Below, piece by piece: positions 6,757 through 14,025 of a stretch of 17,304 bases of DNA (the stretch's first letter is position 1; every line of letters begins with the position of its first letter). Source of the stretch: Acidobacteria bacterium UBA6911 (lineage in GTDB: Bacteria; Acidobacteriota; UBA6911). A program made the translations under genes and the position numbers. Under the pieces are notes generated by a model that did no database searches, was not told the DNA's origin, and saw only the letters and a program-made list of their open reading frames with translations. The stretch is taken from NCBI GenBank assembly GCA_002451015.1, contig DKBB01000197.1, positions 1-17,304 on the forward strand, in the 5' to 3' direction.

Positions 6757-7479
6757 ATGAGGATAAATACAAAAAATCCCGGATTCTTGAAAATCCGTTC
6801 CGAACTGCGGTCCTTGAAGAATCCAGAAAAAGCAAAAACCCTCTCAGGCTTCTTCAAGACCGGTCCGGGAGAATACGGCGAGGGCGATCGATTTCTTGGC
6901 ATAACCGTGCCGGATATTCGCCGTATCGTCAGAACCCACCGTCATGCATCTCTGAAAAACATCCTGGAACTACTGCATTCCGGATACCACGAAGAGCGCC
7001 TTGCCGCACTCCTTTTATTGGTGGACAGCTACCAACGGGGGGATGAGGAGCAGAAAAAGGAAATATTCGAGCTATACCTGAACAACACGGTCTACATTAA
7101 CAGCTGGGATCTTGTGGACCTGACGGCCGATCACATTGTCGGCGGGCAGCTCTACAGAAAAAAACGTTCTCTTCTAACAAAACTAGCGCGATCGGAAAGC
7201 CTCTGGGAACGAAGGATTGCAATTCTTGCAACTTTTTATTTCATCCGCAAGGGAGAGAGCAGGGAGACATTGAGAATAGCGAAACTGCTGCTGCACGACT
7301 CCCATGATTTGATCCATAAGGCAGTCGGTTGGATGCTGCGGGAGGTGGGGAAGCGATGCTCTATTGAAATCGAACGCATCTTCCTGGACAAATATGCGGC
7401 CGTTATGCCCCGCACAATGCTACGGTATGCAATCGAGCGTTTCCCGAAAGAATTAAAAACACATTACATGAAAAAATAG
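6757..7479 (+). CDS. alkD: DNA alkylation repair glycosylase AlkD
   Basis: This is a 240-residue all-helical HEAT-like repeat protein. AlkD removes cationic alkylated bases such as 3- and 7-methylpurines without flipping the base. The catalytic and DNA-contact residues known from Bacillus cereus AlkD are visible: Trp117 and Asp121 in NSWDLVDLTADH, Arg153 in WERRIAI, and Trp192 in KAVGWMLREVGKR. The length matches the family (about 237). I chose the ATG at 6757, preceded by agaaggga. The frame is open further upstream to 6646, but that would overlap hipA heavily and adds 37 residues with no family match. The start lies 23 bp after the hipA stop on the same strand, so alkD may be co-transcribed with hipBA. 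I see no separate promoter. Confidence 0.93.
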   Translation: MRINTKNPGFLKIRSELRSLKNPEKAKTLSGFFKTGPGEYGEGDRFLGITVPDIRRIVRTHRHASLKNILELLHSGYHEERLAALLLLVDSYQRGDEEQKKEIFELYLNNTVYINSWDLVDLTADHIVGGQLYRKKRSLLTKLARSESLWERRIAILATFYFIRKGESRETLRIAKLLLHDSHDLIHKAVGWMLREVGKRCSIEIERIFLDKYAAVMPRTMLRYAIERFPKELKTHYMKK

Positions 7480-7486
7480 TCGGCAG

Positions 7487-7602
7487 CAGGCCAAGCAGTC
7501 CAAACGGTCGAAGTGGTCCAAGGAATGGTGTAAATCCATGTAGTTGATGGATGTATTAAATCTTGAACCCGGATCCTTAGGCCGTTTGGACTGTTTCGGC
7601 AT
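7487..7602. repeat. Degenerate 9-bp tandem repeat with an inverted copy
   Basis: Four units of the type YRGTCCAAG lie side by side at 7487-7522 (CAGGCCAAG, CAGTCCAAA, CGGTCGAAG, TGGTCCAAG). The inverted copy ends near 7602. The arms include a perfect 12-bp match: CAGTCCAAACGG (7496-7507) with CCGTTTGGACTG (7582-7593). Between them is a smaller hairpin, ATCCAT (7534-7539)/ATGGAT (7547-7552). It could form a long RNA hairpin or be a mobile miniature repeat. Confidence 0.6.
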
Positions 7603-7751
7603 GCCATGCAATCAGTGCCAACACTATTGAATGCCGCCATCAAATCGATAAGCAGCATTCTTACCCAAGCTGTCATTAAAAGCGATCCTTCTGACAAGTC
7701 AGCGTAAAGGTCGAATTCTGAGCGGGGAGTCGTGCAGAATATTACAAACAT

Positions 7752-7774
7752 CGCTTCTTTAAGCGAAGCGTTTT
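7752..7774 (+). terminator. Hairpin with T-run at the convergent junction
   Basis: CGCTTC (7752-7757) and GAAGCG (7765-7770) form a 6-bp stem with a 7-nt loop, followed by TTTT. In the plus direction this is a plausible terminator for the alkD transcript, though 272 bp after its stop. In the minus direction, for the kinase-like gene, the stem is not followed by a good T-run. Confidence 0.5.
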
Positions 7775-7795
7775 CAGATTTGCGAGGGAGGCGTC

Positions 7796-10669
7796 CTAAG
7801 GCCGTGGCAGGGATTTCAATCTGTTCCAGGTTTGGTAGAAACTATTGGCAATCTGTTCGCTATCGAATCCGAATCTCTTGAAATGCTCGTTGTCCGAGAC
7901 GAAAAACAGATCGATGGAGCTTCCGTCCAGTTCGAGATTGAGGAGCTTGCAGGGAATCCGGAATCCGTGCGATCCATCAGAAGGACTGTATATAACTTCA
8001 TAAACGCTCACAGTCAACTCGCCGCTGCAACTTCCACGGAAGATGCCATGTTCGTGCTCGGTCATAAAACTGTACACTTCCTCCATGGCATTCCGGCGTT
8101 CGATTGATATCCTGTCCGATTCGATCATGGGGCGGATATCCTCCTGGGCAAGATCGTAGACAAGCGTAATTGCCTGCCCATCTGAAAGTTCCTGCTTTCT
8201 GGATGCAACCAGTCGCCCGTCTTTTTCCACTGAAATCTCGTGGCTGCCGGCTGAAATGCTTTGCCCCACAATTTCACCGTCGTGGCCGGTGTGTTTCCCG
8301 TCCAACAACAGGATTGCCGGATCATTCAGTCGATATACGGTCAATGTACTCCCTACAGAAGTCATGAGGGATTCAATTTCTCTCCGCAAACCGGCGATAT
8401 GGGGATCTGTGGGATTGAGGATCACAACCGAATTCAGTTCCTGAAGAGCTTCCCTGTATCGACCTTCTTTCATCGCGGCATTATAAGCGGACATCCTCTT
8501 GTCGATCTCTTTGACGACAGCATCCGATTCTTGTGCCCTGGCGCTCCGCGGAAGTCCCTCCAACCAGAGGCCTGTCACATTGCCGGCTTCTTTGTACTCG
8601 CCCCGGGCAAAGTAATTTAAAAACTGACGATTCCAGGCTTCTTCGTTCATCGTTGTCGTTTCCAACACCGACTCGTCGCTGCGTTCCTTTTCCCCAGATC
8701 CTGAAACTTCCTTCTGCCACTTTCTGTACAGCTCGATCACTTCAGGCGAGTTCGGGTGCAACCGCCTCATCCGGTCCAGTTCCGTTTCCGCCTGCTGCAG
8801 ATTGCCGCTGCCGATCATTACGGCGATGCGATCCAGCTGATCCTGCGACGGGGATGCGAAACTTTCCCCGGTAAACGGCTCTTCCAGTTGGTCCAGAAAA
8901 TCCGTCTTGAACTGAACATCATTGTTTTCGTTATGTATTTCCGCTCTTTCCATCGTCGTACCCTCATTATCTCCGGATCGAACCTGTTGCAAAACGGAGG
9001 CTTTTACCGTCACCAGCGGATCCAGTACGAAATTTTTAAAGGCACTGCGCAGCGTGTCGCCTGCGCCCGATACCTGAAAAGAACGCACCGCTATCGCAAC
9101 CAGAAGAATCATGATTACGGCCGCAACTATCCGGCAGACCGGTTTCATGAAACTATAAAATTTCCTTCGATAAAATTTACGTCTGAGATGAAGTCCTTTC
9201 CCTGTTTTGGGAAATTCCTGCTCCGCCTCACTATTGTCCGGAACCTGTTCCTCGCTGATGTATGCCGTGGCAGATTCATCCAAATTCCTCTCGAGAGAGA
9301 GATAGGATGAAGCCCCCTCCTGCTGTGATTCCTCCGTAACCGTATCGCACCCGGTTTCCTCTTCTAAGGCGGGGCTTGCAACCGCCTCAACGTGCTGTGC
9401 CGTCAGGGCAATTTCAGGGGAAGGCGATTCCCCGGCGGGCTCTTCCTCTTCCATCTTTGCGGTAACACAATTTTCATGAGAAGACGCTTTCCTATGAAAC
9501 TCTTTTGAATGCAGAGGAAAATCTGAGTTCTCTTCCGAGTGAGGCTTTTCCTTCTGGGAATTCCGGATTTCTTCGAGCCGGCCCCCCGGACTCAGGAGGG
9601 AACCGTAGATATTCTGTTCGAAGCCCTTATCCCGGATTTCGGGATACACTTCAAGAAGTTCCCCAATCAATTGATCCAGTCGCGAATAATCCGTATTGCC
9701 CGTACCGTGCAACAGATCCCGGACATTATGGTACAAACGGATTGAAACGTCGGAAGCCCCCTGCTGCTCAGCCGTGATCTTGAGAGATGCGAATGCTGAC
9801 TGGAGCTCATTCAGCATGAGTCGAACGTCTTCAGCCATCTCTTTCAAAAGGCCCCGAAATGCACCCAGAAGGTCATCCGTATTCCCGTAACGATCCTCCG
9901 GGTTCTTCGCCAGGCAATTCTTCAGAATCTGCCAGATTCTCGGGTGAAAATGGGGATATCGTTCAAACGTAGGTATCTGTATGACCTGAAGGATATTGTC
10001 CAAAGCCTTATTGCCGTCCTGGGCATAAAAAGGATGGACGCCGGTAAGCAGTTCATAAAAAATCACCCCAAGTGCGAAAATATCCGACCGTGCGTTGGAC
10101 TTCTTATTCCGTATCTGTTCCGGCGATAAATAGATTGGCTCTCCCCAACGGATGCCCGGATGGGGAAGGTGCTTCATCAAAACGTGCGCTATGGCGAAAT
10201 CCCTAATTTTTATGCATCCGTCACTGGCCACATAAATATTTTCAGGACAGAGATTTCGATGCAGGATACCCTCCTTATGCGCGCAACCCACGCCCTCGGC
10301 CACCTGAATCATTATCGATATCTTTGTTTCAAAAGACATTTCCGGTTTCTGCCGGATAAGCTTTCTGAGGTCCCTGTCGCCAAGCGGCTCCATCACCATA
10401 AAGGGAACCCGGTCTTCCGTGTTCACTTCAATTAGTGTTGCGATATTGGGATGCTGTAAACGGGTGATCGTCCCCGATTCCTTCCGGAAAAGATCCTCGA
10501 GGTCCTCGTCCCATTTAATGCCGCCGCATAGAACCCGGATATCGATCGCACAATCAAGGTCCTGATCAAAACTTCTGTAAACCTGCCCCAGATAGCCGTC
10601 GCTTATCTTTTCAATCAGCGGGTACTTTCCAAGAGTCTGTAATGAGTCAATCCGGGAGGGTTCCCCCAT
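7796..10669 (-). CDS. Membrane-anchored Ser/Thr pseudokinase with TPR-like and C-terminal sensor-like regions
   Basis: This 957-residue protein has a cytosolic kinase fold at 14-275. The Gly-rich loop is ISDGYLGQVY (22-31), with two of three Gly kept. The ATP-binding Lys of VAIK is Arg45 (AIDIRVL). The HRD motif reads HRNLCPEN (137-144), so the catalytic Asp is Asn139 and the following Lys is Cys141. DFA (157-159), SPEQ (182-185) and the later Asp196 are kept. This predicts a pseudokinase, or one with very weak activity. A long acidic linker (about 370-490) and a basic patch (496-503) precede one membrane helix (about 513-529). After it come TPR-like helices (610-770), a PEGA-like segment (775-840), and a C-terminal domain (850-955) with FRGSCSGELTVSVYEVIYSP and HGFRIPCKLLNLELDG, seen also in acidobacterial kinases as I recall them. 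The Shine-Dalgarno GGAG is excellent. A 43-codon gene lies 60 bp upstream. Confidence 0.88.
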   Translation of the reverse strand: MGEPSRIDSLQTLGKYPLIEKISDGYLGQVYRSFDQDLDCAIDIRVLCGGIKWDEDLEDLFRKESGTITRLQHPNIATLIEVNTEDRVPFMVMEPLGDRDLRKLIRQKPEMSFETKISIMIQVAEGVGCAHKEGILHRNLCPENIYVASDGCIKIRDFAIAHVLMKHLPHPGIRWGEPIYLSPEQIRNKKSNARSDIFALGVIFYELLTGVHPFYAQDGNKALDNILQVIQIPTFERYPHFHPRIWQILKNCLAKNPEDRYGNTDDLLGAFRGLLKEMAEDVRLMLNELQSAFASLKITAEQQGASDVSIRLYHNVRDLLHGTGNTDYSRLDQLIGELLEVYPEIRDKGFEQNIYGSLLSPGGRLEEIRNSQKEKPHSEENSDFPLHSKEFHRKASSHENCVTAKMEEEEPAGESPSPEIALTAQHVEAVASPALEEETGCDTVTEESQQEGASSYLSLERNLDESATAYISEEQVPDNSEAEQEFPKTGKGLHLRRKFYRRKFYSFMKPVCRIVAAVIMILLVAIAVRSFQVSGAGDTLRSAFKNFVLDPLVTVKASVLQQVRSGDNEGTTMERAEIHNENNDVQFKTDFLDQLEEPFTGESFASPSQDQLDRIAVMIGSGNLQQAETELDRMRRLHPNSPEVIELYRKWQKEVSGSGEKERSDESVLETTTMNEEAWNRQFLNYFARGEYKEAGNVTGLWLEGLPRSARAQESDAVVKEIDKRMSAYNAAMKEGRYREALQELNSVVILNPTDPHIAGLRREIESLMTSVGSTLTVYRLNDPAILLLDGKHTGHDGEIVGQSISAGSHEISVEKDGRLVASRKQELSDGQAITLVYDLAQEDIRPMIESDRISIERRNAMEEVYSFMTEHEHGIFRGSCSGELTVSVYEVIYSPSDGSHGFRIPCKLLNLELDGSSIDLFFVSDNEHFKRFGFDSEQIANSFYQTWNRLKSLPRP

Positions 10670-10729
10670 GTTGCAAAAGCTCCTTTCGTTGAACCTCAGT
10701 TTGCCTATATCCTTATCGGCAGATTCCGT

Positions 10730-10861
10730 TTACATATTGATGCAAGACTTTGCCATACAATAATTTTCGTCTTTTACACCCTCAACAAAAGTGATACGCA
10801 TCACCGATTCTTCATCCAATAGAAAATCGGTCCCGGTCCTGAGAAGCATACACATTGCCAT
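10730..10861 (-). CDS. Unrecognised 43-residue protein just upstream of the pseudokinase gene
   Basis: A minus-strand frame from the ATG at 10859-10861 to the TAA at 10730-10732 encodes 43 residues: MAMCMLLRTGTDFLLDEESV, then MRITFVEGVKDENYCMAKSC, then INM. It has a very strong Shine-Dalgarno, GGGGAGGTG (CCTCC core on the plus strand at 10871-10875), 9 nt before the ATG. There is no signal peptide or membrane helix. Three Cys (4, 35, 40) and a beta-strand-like middle suggest a small folded or metal-binding protein, which is inference only. It ends 60 bp before the pseudokinase start on the same strand, so the two are probably co-transcribed. I do not recognise a family. Without similarity evidence it stays tentative, but the ribosome binding site is as good as any here. 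Confidence 0.55.
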   Translation of the reverse strand: MAMCMLLRTGTDFLLDEESVMRITFVEGVKDENYCMAKSCINM

Positions 10862-11002
10862 CCTTAAACACCTCCCCGACTAAAACTTACGGACTCTTCA
10901 AATACCGGAAAATCATGCTATTGTAAGTTCGGGATCGCCCGTATTCAGCGAGTTTCTATTCTCTCAATGCAGCGGAGGATGGATCCGGGATTCTCGCCAA
11001 CG

Positions 11003-11035
11003 GCAGGCTGAAAGGGGCGGAATAGGCCAGCCTGC
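11003..11035. repeat. GC-rich hairpin in the leader of the pseudouridine synthase gene
   Basis: GCAGGCTG (11003-11010) and CAGCCTGC (11028-11035) form a perfect 8-bp stem around a 17-nt purine-rich loop. It lies 43 bp before the TTG start at 11079. There is no T-run on either side. It may be a leader structure. I could not match it to a known riboswitch. Confidence 0.4.
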
Positions 11036-11078
11036 ATGGATTTCTGATTTATTCATGATTTGAACGGAAAAGACAGAA

Positions 11079-11882
11079 TTGGCAAAATCGAAAAAGAAAA
11101 TGACCCTGGATCGGGTACTGTCCCGTCACGGATTGTCTTCCCGGACGAAAGCGAAGGATGCGATTCAAGCCGGCATGGTTAAGGTCAACGGAAAAGTCGT
11201 ACGGGATCCCGAATACTGGCTAGATCTGCAAACCGATACGGTTCATTTCAATGGAAAACGACTACGACAGGCGCACCGGATCTATCTGCTCTTCTACAAA
11301 CCCAAGGGAGTTCTCACCAGCCATGGGGACCGCCGGGGGAGGAAAACCGTCTATGACTGCCTGAACCCTAAACTACCTTGGGTAGCCCCGGTCGGCCGGC
11401 TGGACAAAAATACGTCCGGATTGCTGCTGCTGACCAACGACACCGATTTTGCCAATCACGTCACCAGCCCGTCCTCGAATGTTTCCAAAACATACCTCGT
11501 AAAGGCCAACACTCTGGTTTCCGACGAGCTGGAGATCAGAATCAGGCAAGGTTTTAAAATGAAAGACGGTAAACACGCACAGCCGCAGAGCGTTCGTCGA
11601 CTGGAGGACAGGGGGAAGTACAGCTGGTTGGAAATAACACTGACGGAAGGCAAAAACCGCGAGATACATCGTCTTCTGGAGTCGGCGGGATTGAAAGTGC
11701 TGAAGCTCGTACGCACGAAAATCGGCCCCTGCACGCTCAAAGGCCTCCAGATCGGCCAATGGCGAGAACTCCTCAAATCCGAATTGGCATTCTTTTATTC
11801 CATGCACTCGAAAGCAGCCGCAGTCGCAGAATCGACCCCCGGATTAGAAAACACGGACCGGGAGTTTACAGGAAAAGTATAA
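11079..11882 (+). CDS. RNA pseudouridine synthase, RsuA/RluB/RluE/RluF family
   Basis: This 267-residue cytosolic enzyme converts a specific uridine of ribosomal RNA to pseudouridine. Residues 8-62 form the S4 RNA-binding domain (LDRVLSRHGLSSRTKAKDAI, GMVKVNGKVV). Residues 67-235 are the catalytic domain with YKPKGVLTS (73-81) and the active-site motif PVGRLDKNTSGLLLLTND (104-121), where Asp109 is the catalytic Asp. GKNREIHRLLESAGLKVLKL (191-210) is the conserved C-terminal motif. Which rRNA position it modifies cannot be told from sequence. The start is TTG at 11079 with ggaaaag about 8 nt upstream. The ATG at 11100 would give 260 residues and is possible. The gene stands alone and converges with the anti-sigma gene, leaving 17 bp between the stops and no obvious terminator. 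Confidence 0.93.
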   Translation: MAKSKKKMTLDRVLSRHGLSSRTKAKDAIQAGMVKVNGKVVRDPEYWLDLQTDTVHFNGKRLRQAHRIYLLFYKPKGVLTSHGDRRGRKTVYDCLNPKLPWVAPVGRLDKNTSGLLLLTNDTDFANHVTSPSSNVSKTYLVKANTLVSDELEIRIRQGFKMKDGKHAQPQSVRRLEDRGKYSWLEITLTEGKNREIHRLLESAGLKVLKLVRTKIGPCTLKGLQIGQWRELLKSELAFFYSMHSKAAAVAESTPGLENTDREFTGKV

Positions 11883-11899
11883 AGCGCTCGAACTATTCG

Positions 11900-12670
11900 T
11901 TATTCGTACACGGTGATCTTGCAGTACTTTAGAACCATATGGGAGGAAACGGCCTGTCCACCCCTGATAGCCGAACGGAATCGAGCCAGAGTAATCATAT
12001 CCTTGAAACTGTCCAACAGGTCCCGGTCGTATGGGGACTCGATCACGTTCTGTATTCTTGCCATTCCGATAGTATCGATGTCGGCTACCACTGTTAAAGC
12101 ATCTTCGTCCGACTCACTGGTATCGTTTTCTCCGAATGCTAGCAGGTACTCTTCGTTCAGGGCGGCATCGTATTGTCTCTCATCATGCGTAATCTGAAAC
12201 ATCCCCAGACTCCTGGAAAACTCAATCCCTACGCTCTTGCTGTATTCTTTGTTGATTACGGACCGCTCGGTCCCCTGCGGAATACTTGCCTGATAGAACG
12301 GATCGATGCTGCTGGAGATCACGAAGAGAAAGAAGGTGGTCATGGCCATCCCTAATACCCGTGTCCAATAAAACTGAACCTCGGTCGTACGGATCCTTGA
12401 CCAGCGAAGCGCCAATGCATCCTTAATCTGCCTGCCCCATGTATTGTTTTTCCTTTCCGATAACCGTGTCTGGACCAAATGGTACAGGTATTCCGGTGCA
12501 GGAATTCTTTCCAGGGAATTCAGACTTTCATGCAGGTTTGACAACGCTTCCAGTTCTTTACGACAGATATCACACTGTTTCAGGTGCTGGGATATCTGAA
12601 TCGACATTTCCTCATCCAGCATACCGTCAAAAAATTCCGACAACCGCTTCGACACCGTGTTACATACCAT
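11900..12670 (-). CDS. Zinc-finger anti-sigma factor with TonB-like C-terminal domain
   Basis: This 256-residue inner-membrane protein probably holds the adjacent ECF sigma factor inactive until a signal arrives. The N-terminal cytosolic part (1-45) carries the anti-sigma zinc motif His29-x3-Cys33-x2-Cys36. One membrane helix lies at about 104-120 (RVLGMAMTTFFLFVISS). The rest would be periplasmic and ends in a region resembling the C-terminal fold of TonB: ARIQNVIESPYDRDLLDSF, then FRSAIRGGQAVSSHMVLKYC, then KITVYE. I chose the ATG at 12668-12670 because of its strong Shine-Dalgarno, GGAGGT, 5 nt upstream. The frame is open to 12736, but that start has none. Start and sigma stop overlap by 11 bp, so translation is coupled. 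Confidence 0.85.
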   Translation of the reverse strand: MVCNTVSKRLSEFFDGMLDEEMSIQISQHLKQCDICRKELEALSNLHESLNSLERIPAPEYLYHLVQTRLSERKNNTWGRQIKDALALRWSRIRTTEVQFYWTRVLGMAMTTFFLFVISSSIDPFYQASIPQGTERSVINKEYSKSVGIEFSRSLGMFQITHDERQYDAALNEEYLLAFGENDTSESDEDALTVVADIDTIGMARIQNVIESPYDRDLLDSFKDMITLARFRSAIRGGQAVSSHMVLKYCKITVYE

Positions 12671-13343
12671 GGCGACCTCCGGTTTCAGTCGATTTCTCTG
12701 CAAAATGACGCTTAAGCATCGCACGTCCTCTCGCAATTCGGGATTTTACGGTCCCCAGAGATATATGCATCGACTCGGCAATCTCTTCGTATGCCAATCC
12801 TTCAATATCGCGCAGGATCACAGCGACTCTTTGCTCCACAGGCAATTCCTGAAGCACTCGAGTAACCTGTTCCCGTTGTTCCATTGATATCAGCGCTTCT
12901 TCCGGAGACTGAATCCCGGATTTCAGACTTATGCTGTAATCCTGGCCGGGCTTCGTGGACAGATGTTCTTCGAGAGAGACTGTCCCTCTACGTCTTAAAC
13001 GGTTCCACCAACGGAACCGATTGGATGCCCGATGCACTGCAATAGAATATATCCATGTCTTTAAAGAGGAATCGCCTCTGAAAGAATCCAGCTTGCAGTA
13101 AATCGTGAGAAAAACCTCCTGCGCAACATCAAGGGCCTCTTCTCTGTCCCCCAAAATCTGGTATGCCAGAGTGAAAACCATGGAATTATAGCGATCGAAC
13201 AATTCATCGAAACTGATACCGTCCTTGGAGTCCACCCTGTCCGGGGCTGACTCCTGGGTTGCCGCTCCCTCATCTTTGGACAGAACCAGTTCGTCTGGGT
13301 ACATAAATCTATCCAAGGTTTTGTTGAGCCTTTGTTGCAACAT
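12660..13343 (-). CDS. RNA polymerase ECF sigma factor, RpoE-like
   Basis: This 227-residue extracytoplasmic-function sigma factor directs RNA polymerase to a stress or envelope regulon. Residues 46-112 are sigma region 2 (FDELFDRYNSMVFTLAYQIL, DVAQEVFLTIY, SSLKTWIYSIAVHRASNRFR). Residues 154-212 are region 4 with the helix-turn-helix (LPVEQRVAVILRDIEGLAY, EEIAESMHISLGTVKSRIAR). A 45-residue N-terminal extension is variable. I chose the ATG at 13341-13343 because GAGAGGA lies just before it; spacing is short. Starts at 13364 and 13388 lack a Shine-Dalgarno, and 13304 is a shorter alternative. It is followed with overlap by its anti-sigma factor and preceded by a small membrane protein gene on the same strand. 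Confidence 0.9.
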   Translation of the reverse strand: MLQQRLNKTLDRFMYPDELVLSKDEGAATQESAPDRVDSKDGISFDELFDRYNSMVFTLAYQILGDREEALDVAQEVFLTIYCKLDSFRGDSSLKTWIYSIAVHRASNRFRWWNRLRRRGTVSLEEHLSTKPGQDYSISLKSGIQSPEEALISMEQREQVTRVLQELPVEQRVAVILRDIEGLAYEEIAESMHISLGTVKSRIARGRAMLKRHFAEKSTETGGRHGM

Positions 13344-13409
13344 GCTTCCTCTCTTCTCTGACATCAAATCAGGAAAAAAGTTCCACATTTTGCAAATTTA
13401 GTAACACAT

Positions 13410-13730
13410 TTACCTTATAAAAATATCTGTACTTTCCACATCCAGCAACTCCGCCAAAGCCTGGGGAGATAATTCCTGCACCTTCTCAAGGTAACTGGAA
13501 ATTAGAAACAGCCGCTCCAATCTTTCTTTTCGACTCGGCACTTCAGCGAGAAGTTTCTGAAGGCTTTCTTGAATCTCAGCGGGATCTGTTCCGGCTGGAG
13601 CCTTTTGAATCAGTGTCTTTTCTACTACATATTCTACCAGAAACGGCGCGTTATATTTAGCTGTGCCGTATAGTATCAATAGAAATGTGACTATAGTTGC
13701 CATTACCGCCGATCTTTTTCGAATCGTCAT
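13410..13730 (-). CDS. Small single-pass membrane protein, first gene of the sigma operon
   Basis: This 106-residue protein belongs to no family I recognise. A basic N-terminus (TIRKRS) is followed by one membrane helix at about 9-24 (VMATIVTFLLILYGTA). The soluble part is helical and charged, with an amphipathic stretch at 50-100 (AEIQESLQKLLAEVPSRKER, LERLFLISSYLEKVQELSPQ) that could form a coiled coil. By charge, the helical part probably faces the periplasm. The first ATG has no good Shine-Dalgarno. Met10 follows ggcggta and is possible, but would shorten the basic start. The gene ends 66 bp before the sigma start, on the same strand and apparently under the same promoter. Position suggests a link to the sigma/anti-sigma pair, perhaps in sensing. 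That is inference. Confidence 0.6.
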   Translation of the reverse strand: MTIRKRSAVMATIVTFLLILYGTAKYNAPFLVEYVVEKTLIQKAPAGTDPAEIQESLQKLLAEVPSRKERLERLFLISSYLEKVQELSPQALAELLDVESTDIFIR

Positions 13731-13887
13731 ACTGTATATTGTCTTTCAAATTAAATTGTTCGGCTTTTGGGGCTGCCTGGCAGTATTTCTCATCAAGGTT
13801 ACGGCAGCATCGCTTCCCCTGTCGGATCTCACTCTATGCCGAAACGGAAAAAGTTTCAGTGAATAAGGTCTGAAAATTCTCTAATCA

Positions 13888-13896
13888 ATTATACCA
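13888..13896 (-). promoter_or_regulatory. Extended -10 promoter for the sigma operon
   Basis: On the minus strand TGG is followed by TATAAT (13888-13893), an extended -10 with a perfect hexamer. No good -35 is visible at 16-18 bp. It would give a leader of about 150 nt before the small membrane protein gene. Confidence 0.55.
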
Positions 13897-13957
13897 GATT
13901 AATGCAGCCCGTTAATCCTCCGGTCCGATGGCATTTCTCTACAACACAAGTTCCCTG

Positions 13958-13966
13958 TGATATAAT
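13958..13966 (+). promoter_or_regulatory. Extended -10 promoter for the zinc-ribbon/RDD gene
   Basis: TGATATAAT: an extended -10 with perfect TATAAT (13961-13966), 60 bp before the ATG at 14026. No clear -35. It is arranged back to back with the minus-strand promoter, about 70 bp apart. Confidence 0.6.
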
Positions 13967-14025
13967 CGTCAGGAATTCGGATTCTCTATAAACCGTATGG
14001 CTTTTAGAGCAGGAGCGCATCAAGG

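Larger units (their letters stand above)
7480..7795. other. 316-bp gap between alkD and the pseudokinase gene
   Basis: This is the convergent junction between alkD and the kinase-like gene. The left part holds a 9-bp repeat array with an inverted copy (7487-7602). The right end holds a terminator-like hairpin (7752-7774). Bases 7603-7750 show nothing I can assign. The minus-strand frame at 7464-7751 has no recognisable product and runs through the repeats and the alkD end. Confidence 0.5.

Noticed and set aside
7606..7710. Short plus-strand frame of about 34 codons
   Set aside because: It has no ribosome binding site, promoter or recognisable product.
7464..7751. Minus-strand frame of 95 codons
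   Set aside because: It runs through the alkD end and the repeat region, and its product is not protein-like.
8756..9310. Plus-strand frame of 184 codons
   Set aside because: It is a shadow of the kinase-like gene on the other strand.
10884..10929. AACTTAC/GTAAGTT inverted repeat between the small gene and the pseudouridine synthase gene
   Set aside because: The arms are only 7 bp and 32 bp apart, which is expected by chance in a window this size.
10975..11078. Possible riboswitch in the pseudouridine synthase leader
   Set aside because: I compared it by eye with cobalamin, fluoride, TPP, glycine and guanidine patterns and found no match; only one hairpin remains.
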